Shown here: positions 59,200-64,000 of the stretch, in pieces
Layout of the letters: every line of letters starts with the position of its first letter
Numbering within the stretch: the first letter of the stretch is position 1
Assembly: GCF_036711975.1 (NCBI RefSeq)
Contig: NC_091971.1
Span: 12,717,501-12,781,500, forward strand
DNA from: Onthophagus taurus
Lineage: Eukaryota; Arthropoda; Insecta; Coleoptera; Scarabaeidae
Length of the DNA: 64,000 nucleotides
Direction of reading: 5' to 3'
Made by a program: the position numbers and the translations under genes
The notes under the pieces: generated by a model
What the model saw: the letters and a program-made list of their open reading frames with translations, nothing else
What the model was told of the DNA's origin: nothing
Database searches by the model: none

Positions 59200-62100
59200 T
59201 TACCCTTCTATATCGCATTGGTATTGCTCAAAAATGTGCATGTTTGTTAAAAATCGTAACATTTCCGGACAGTCGTGGATAAATTTGCAATAACCTGTTC
59301 CACCCATCGGTGTTGTTGGGCAAGTAACATCATCTGGACTTCGTTTATTTATGTCAATTTTATATGTTCCTAGAAAAAACGGAAGAAAAATAATGTAATA
59401 ATTAAGAATTAATCTTTATTTGTTATTTTTAGTCTACCTTTTTCCGTTTTCATTAAATCATCTTTTAATATTTCATCTATCCAAGGAACTTTTCGTTTAA
59501 GTTGGTCAACATTTACAATTTTTTCTTTAGGTCGTTGAGTGGTGGTAGTAGTAGTAGTAGTTGTTGTTGGTGTTATTGTAGTGGTACTCATATCTAGGGA
59601 TACTATTGGTTCATCTTTACCAGTAGCTATCAAATCGACTACATCATTCGTCGCGTTTGGTTTAACAACCACCATAGAACTCACTGGAGTAACAAAATTA
59701 TATTTCAAAGCGATATCGAGCGCTTTCTGTTTAATTTCTTCCTCGTTTTCAGAATTTTCACTTATTTCTTTTTCTTCAAGTAATTGTTGAATCGTTACAT
59801 AAGCCCATAATCTTTCTAGTTTCGTTACTGGTTTTTTGACTTCCGGTACTAAATTTATGGGACCCGTCGCACTTTGTGCTGTTATTGTTGGAAGTGTATC
59901 AAAATTATTTTTATCTAGATAGCAAAAATAACACATTTTATTAAGTTGAATGATAGCTCTATTCTTATTATTCTGTTAAGACGACTTTTTAGGTTGTGTA
60001 GGGAGTAGAGAGGGCTGGGAGTCTTTACATCATCTACTTGTACTGTGTGATGAGTAGAGATGAGAGAGGAGAATATTCTTCACTAGAAAATTCTCCGAGA
60101 TAATTTCGCATAAACGCAAGGTAGATGAATAGATATATATTTGTTAAATGCTAACTGAAAGAAATGACACGATCTGATGCTGAAGACCTTTCTGATATTG
60201 AAGTGATTGAATGCAGTGAATGCAGCCATCTCTAGTAATGCGTTCAGAAATAAACAAGATGAGTTGTGATGAGAAACTGAGGAGAGGAGATGGATAGTGG
60301 CAATGAGGAGAGTTATTATTGTTATTACTGAGGGCAATAAACTCTTACCAAGTTTTCCTGTAACAACAAGTTCCGATCCATTATACATAATAGGAAAAGT
60401 AGTTTTTGTAACTTCTTTCGCATCAGAAACATATTTAAATGTTATATTATTCATAATCGGCAATGAAATCATTTTATAAAAATCGTGTAATTGAATTGCA
60501 GCATCAGCACCTTCATAAATATGCCTAGAAAACCCGTAATTTCTCAAACTCAATTTTTTTAAGAGATCCTTTTTCGCGTCAGCTCCAAAAGACAAACAAT
60601 AAATGGGGGTTTTATATTTATTGTTTTTTGTAACGTCCTCAATAATTTCATTGTGATTCGTATTTCCGACGGTTGCATCACCATCCGTTAAAAATATAAT
60701 AATCGGTTGAGGTTCATTCGGATTTCCTTTCAATTCATTCACCGAGTGTAATGCAAACATTAACGAATCGTAAATGTTAGTTCCTCCACCGGCTGCGAAA
60801 TTTGCGACAACACGTTCAGCTTCGTCGCGATTTTCTGAGGTCACATAATCACTGGGACGAAGTGTTAATTGGTTTAAATCTCCCCCTGTGTAAGTTGTAC
60901 GAGAACCATCTAAGTGTAAATGAATTACGAAGAAGTTAAATTCTATCAACGAAAATTTATCGTCAGATTTTAAGTCATTTAGAATTTTTTTCATCGCAGT
61001 TTTTAATTGCTCGATTTTTGCTCCTTCCATACTTCCGCTTGTATCTAATACGAAGAGAACATTTTTTGATAGTGGTTTTTGTTTTGGGGGAGCAAAAAAG
61101 TGTATGAAAAAACCATCTTCTAATAAAACCTAAAAATAAGAAACAACAATAATTGTAATTATTTAATTTTTAATTATATTTAAATCATTTCTTAAGTACT
61201 TTATCAAACATTTCATTCATTACACAACAATAAAATTATCCCTTAAATATACAGTGTGTTAATTAATTATCGAACCCGACGTCATCATTGAAAGTATGCA
61301 ACCAATATCACAGTATACACGATTTGCGTATTGCAATACCAATACTGGTTGCATACTTGCAGTGATGACGTCGGGTACGATAATTAATTAACACACTGTA
61401 TGTTCAACACTTCTCTTTATATACCAGTGAATTTCACTTAACCCTTTGTGTCCCGACGGTACTATTCGGCGCTTTTAGAGCTATCGGTACTTTCCACTAT
61501 ACAAGAAAGAACCTGTATAAAAAATGATGCAATCTGCACTGTAGGGTTTTAGGTATATTTAAACTTATTCATCCAGATGTGAGGTTGGATGTTTAGTGAA
61601 AAGTGGTGTTGCTGAATTTTGTTGTTCAAAAAGGTTGTTCGTGTAGAAAAAAGTTACATTTTGTGTTTAGTAGATCCGTCAGGATAATAACAGGTACAAT
61701 ATTGAGATTGATGAGCCAAGCGAATACAGATATGTTTTGGACTTGAATAAAGCTTTGACTGATGAAGAGCTTGAAAAATTTGTGTTGAATTAGAAAATCT
61801 TCCGTTGCATAATTCTGAACAGACAGACATAGAAGATTGAGAATAGAGTAGAGTGAGATACCTATACTAAAAGATGAAGAAGTAGAACAACTAACTAATC
61901 AAAATGAGGAAAGTGACACTGAAGTCGTAGAAATACATGGCAAAGGATCCAAGAAGAAGAACAAGGCAGAAATTGATATAAAATGGAGAAAACGGAAAAA
62001 GTGACTGAAATTCCAGGATACGATTATCCAGAAGGAATAATTGGTGATACTTTTGCAACTTGCAATAATCCTACAGATCATTTTCTGACACTAATGGGCA

Positions 62101-64000
62101 ACTGTGTGAAAGATATTACCTATCAAACGCTAAACTTGAAAGAAGAAGAGTTGCTGTGTTTCCTTGGCATAAATTTCTTAATGAGTTATGACAGTTTGCC
62201 AAACTATAAACTCTTATGGAGTAATGCTGAAGACTAAATAAAAATAGAATGATTGATTTCGATAACTTTTTTACAAGTATCTGTCTTTTGGAAAAACTGA
62301 AACTTGAGAAAACCTTAGCTTGTGGAACAATAAGGTCTCAAAAAGAGGTGCACCAAAAAATTTAGTAGATGAAAAACGAATGAAAAGAGGAGATTATGAT
62401 TACTAGATCTCAAATTTAGATATAAGTTATTACAAATGGAAGGGCAGTAAGTGCGTGAAATTTTGCTCTAATTTTCATGGAACAGAAGAGACCACCGTAA
62501 AAAGGAAGTTACAATAAAGACATGGGTTCGGTAGATTATGCCGATCAACTTCCAAGAAGTGATATATGCTTCGTCAATTCTTTTGTCATATATTCTGAAT
62601 GTGAAGCGCAATGTTCACCAGCCCAGTTACCCGAAAGACGAAAGTTTCGCTGTGGATTACTTTTGGAAAAGAAAGAGAAAGGTGTGAAAATTGTTCTGCC
62701 AATGCTATTCAGTTCAGAGAAAAAAGAACTGTTTTTCTGAATATCATAATGTGATTTAGCTAAAGCAAGTGTTACTTATTTTCTAAATTTTAATGCCTGA
62801 CGGTACTCTCAAGTAGCATTATGCCCCTAGAAATGGGGGACTGTCATATTTTGCTAAAATTGATCCCAAAGGCCTTTACTGAGTGTATTTTGATGGCGTT
62901 TTAATTCTGTCACAATGTTTCAAAATCTTTAACGTCTTGGGACACAAAGGGTTAAAATGCAATATACTTGCTTTGTCCCACATAAAATGCAACATGTCTG
63001 AATGTTTCTAGTTGTAGGTCTAATGTTATTAGTTCTAGTGACAGCGGTAGATAGCGCTAGTTAGCATGAGATATCGCTATGTTGCATACTTTTATTGAAG
63101 TAAACCTAGAACTAACACTAGACCTAGAACTAGAATCATTCGGGTTTAGCCGTCTTGAGAGACGTGCGGCTAAATCCGAATGTTTCTAGTTCTCGGTCTA
63201 CTGTTAGTTCTAGTATTGCACTAGCACTATCACCAGAACTGACACAAGACCTAGAACTAGAATCATTTGGGTTTAGCCGTCTTGAGAGACTTACGGCTAA
63301 ACCCGAATGTTTGTAGTTCTCGGTCTAGTGTTAGTTCTAGTATTGCACTATCACCAGAACTAACACAAGACCTAAAACTAGAATCATTCGGGTTTAGCCG
63401 TCTTGAGAGACGTGCGGCTAAATCCGAATGTTTCTAGTTCTCGGTCTAATGTTAGTTCTAGTTTTACACTATCACTAAAACTAACAGAAGACCTACAACT
63501 GGAATCATTCGGGTTTAGTCGTCTTGAGAGACGTGCGGCTAAATCCGAATGTTTCTAGTTCTCGGTCTAGTGTTAGTTCTAGTATTGCACTAGCACTATC
63601 ACTAGAACTAACACAAGACCTAGAACTGGAATCATTCGGATTTAGCCATCTTGCGAGACTTGCGGCTAAACCCGAATGTTTCTAGTTCTAAGTCTAGTGT
63701 TAGTTCTAGTTTTAATTGTTATTCAACGTTAAATTATGGCATATTTTTATTGAACGAAAAGTAGAACTAACACTAGACCTAGAATCAGAAACATTGGGGT
63801 TTAGCCATGCGTCTCTTTAAGACGGCCGAAAACTCAGGGTTATGATAAGGATGTCACCTTTTTTCTAGCAAATTAATAATTTTTATATTTACTTCACCAC
63901 CGTTTTGATTTCTTTCAACATCATATTGAACAACAAATTGTCCTGATAAACCAGTTTCTTCAAAATGGTTCATAAATTTTGCTAATTCCTTTTGTCTATG
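59200..64000 (-). CDS. Inter-alpha-trypsin inhibitor heavy chain-like protein (5' end outside window)
   Basis: A secreted matrix- and hyaluronan-associated type of protein built from VIT, VWA and ITI-HC C-terminal domains. Exons on the minus strand, in phase: 63893->64000 (end of the VIT part, LSGQFVVQYDVERNQNGGE), 60349-61129, 59438-59914 and 59200-59369. The VWA domain has a complete MIDAS: DTSGSM, then GGGTN, then LTDGDAT. The next exon carries the family block KLERLWAYVTIQQLLEEKEI and ALKYNFVTPVSSMVVVKP, then a run of Thr (likely mucin-like linker) and KRKVPWIDEILKDD. The last exon adds PDDVTCPTTPMGGTGYCKFI then HDCPEM ... YQCDIEG and a stop, a four-cysteine tail resembling a clip domain. 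The upstream intron (61130-63892) holds a piggyBac, a MITE and a palindrome array. Start, signal peptide and most of the VIT domain lie beyond position 64000. Confidence 0.9.
61252..61398. mobile_element. 147-bp hairpin MITE with TA duplications
   Basis: CAGTGTGTTAATTAATTATC at the left and GATAATTAATTAACACACTG at the right are inverted partners. The arms continue (CCCGACGTCATCA / TGATGACGTCGGG) to nearly 60 bp. TA flanks both ends. It lies in the ITIH-like gene intron, 40 bp from the piggyBac copy. Confidence 0.88.
61442..62951 (+). mobile_element. piggyBac-family element, internally deleted, with TTAA duplications
   Basis: 1510 bp flanked by TTAA (61438-61441 and 62952-62955) with ends CCCTTTGTGTCCCGAC and GGGACACAAAGGG. 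The transposase pieces on the plus strand are collinear: an N-terminal block (TFATCNNPTDHFLTLMGNCV ... LKEEELLCFLGINFLMSYDS then LPNYKLLWS), then MKRGDYDY and YYKWKGSKCVKFCSNFHG, MGSVDYADQL (family MGGVDLADQL), and a C-terminal zinc-type remnant ERCENCSAN. The middle with the first two catalytic Asp residues is gone and stops are frequent. It is non-autonomous. An end of a second copy lies at 1260-1342. Confidence 0.9.
63000..63095. repeat. Partial CTAG-rich palindrome arm beside the piggyBac copy
   Basis: It contains TGAATGTTTCTAGTTGTAGG and the GTTATTAGTTCTAGTGACAG arm, then short TAG-rich filler with TAGATAGCGCTAGTTAGC. Confidence 0.55.
63100..63835. repeat. Tandem array of five CTAG-rich palindromes plus one partial
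   Basis: Five copies of the palindrome core (GGTTTAGCCGTCTTGAGAGA then CGTGCGGCTAAA or a variant) are centred near 63157, 63284, 63403, 63524 and 63650, spacing about 118-127 bp. Each has arms of ACCTAGAACTAGAATCATTC and its inverse, so each unit could form a long hairpin. A sixth, partial unit ends near 63835, about 60 bp before the ITIH exon. Confidence 0.85.

Overview
The window is AT-rich insect nuclear DNA. The genes have spliceosomal introns, clear insect orthologues (a repo-type glial homeobox gene, an arthropod serpin with alternative 3' exons) and an arthropod TATA/TCAGT promoter. It also carries many decayed Tc1/mariner, piggyBac, hAT and non-LTR elements, MITEs and satellites. A beetle-like insect would fit, but the order is an inference. 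All exon structures below were built by hand from splice motifs, reading-phase agreement and family knowledge. No alignment or expression data were used.

Layout. 1-5580: no host gene; non-LTR retrotransposon scraps, one piggyBac end, a 190-bp tandem array, a 165/330-bp higher-order array and a long-inverted-repeat element. 6020-12908 (-): CTP:phosphocholine cytidylyltransferase, three coding exons, with a first intron of about 5.6 kb holding Tc1 relics, a MITE and a 2.6-kb satellite. 15468-19735 (-): a secreted serpin with two alternative terminal exons, each supplying its own reactive-centre loop, and a TATA-Inr promoter. 20730-22407: LINE and mariner-superfamily relics. 24198-28398 (-): repo-like homeobox gene, two exons, with a MITE and a hAT relic in its intron. 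28400-36700: no confident host gene; one orphan candidate exon at 33009-33247 and several retroelement fragments. 36709-37656 (+): intronless DUSP12/YVH1 phosphatase. 38269-39619: GC-rich Tc1-type transposon with both inverted repeats. 42339-43206: Harbinger-like deletion derivative. 43396-48793 (-): CTNNBL1, head to head with 49585-52665 (+): type II phosphatidylinositol 4-kinase. 53036-53251 (-): small one-pass membrane protein, possibly NDUFA3-like. 56108-56960 (+): SDF2/SDF2L1 ER chaperone-complex protein. 58046-59056: mariner-superfamily element with 83-bp inverted repeats. 59200->64000 (-): inter-alpha-trypsin-inhibitor heavy-chain-like secreted protein, whose 5' end lies beyond the window; its intron holds a deleted piggyBac with TTAA duplications, a hairpin MITE and a tandem array of palindromes.

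The genes do not form one pathway. They are ordinary housekeeping, signalling, glial-development and extracellular-protease-control genes separated by mobile DNA. The most notable items are the alternative reactive-loop exons of the serpin, the clip-like cysteine tail on the ITIH-like protein, an exact ERSE-II-type motif in the SDF2 intron, a dispersed CTAG-rich palindromic family, and two satellites whose units alternate in dimers.
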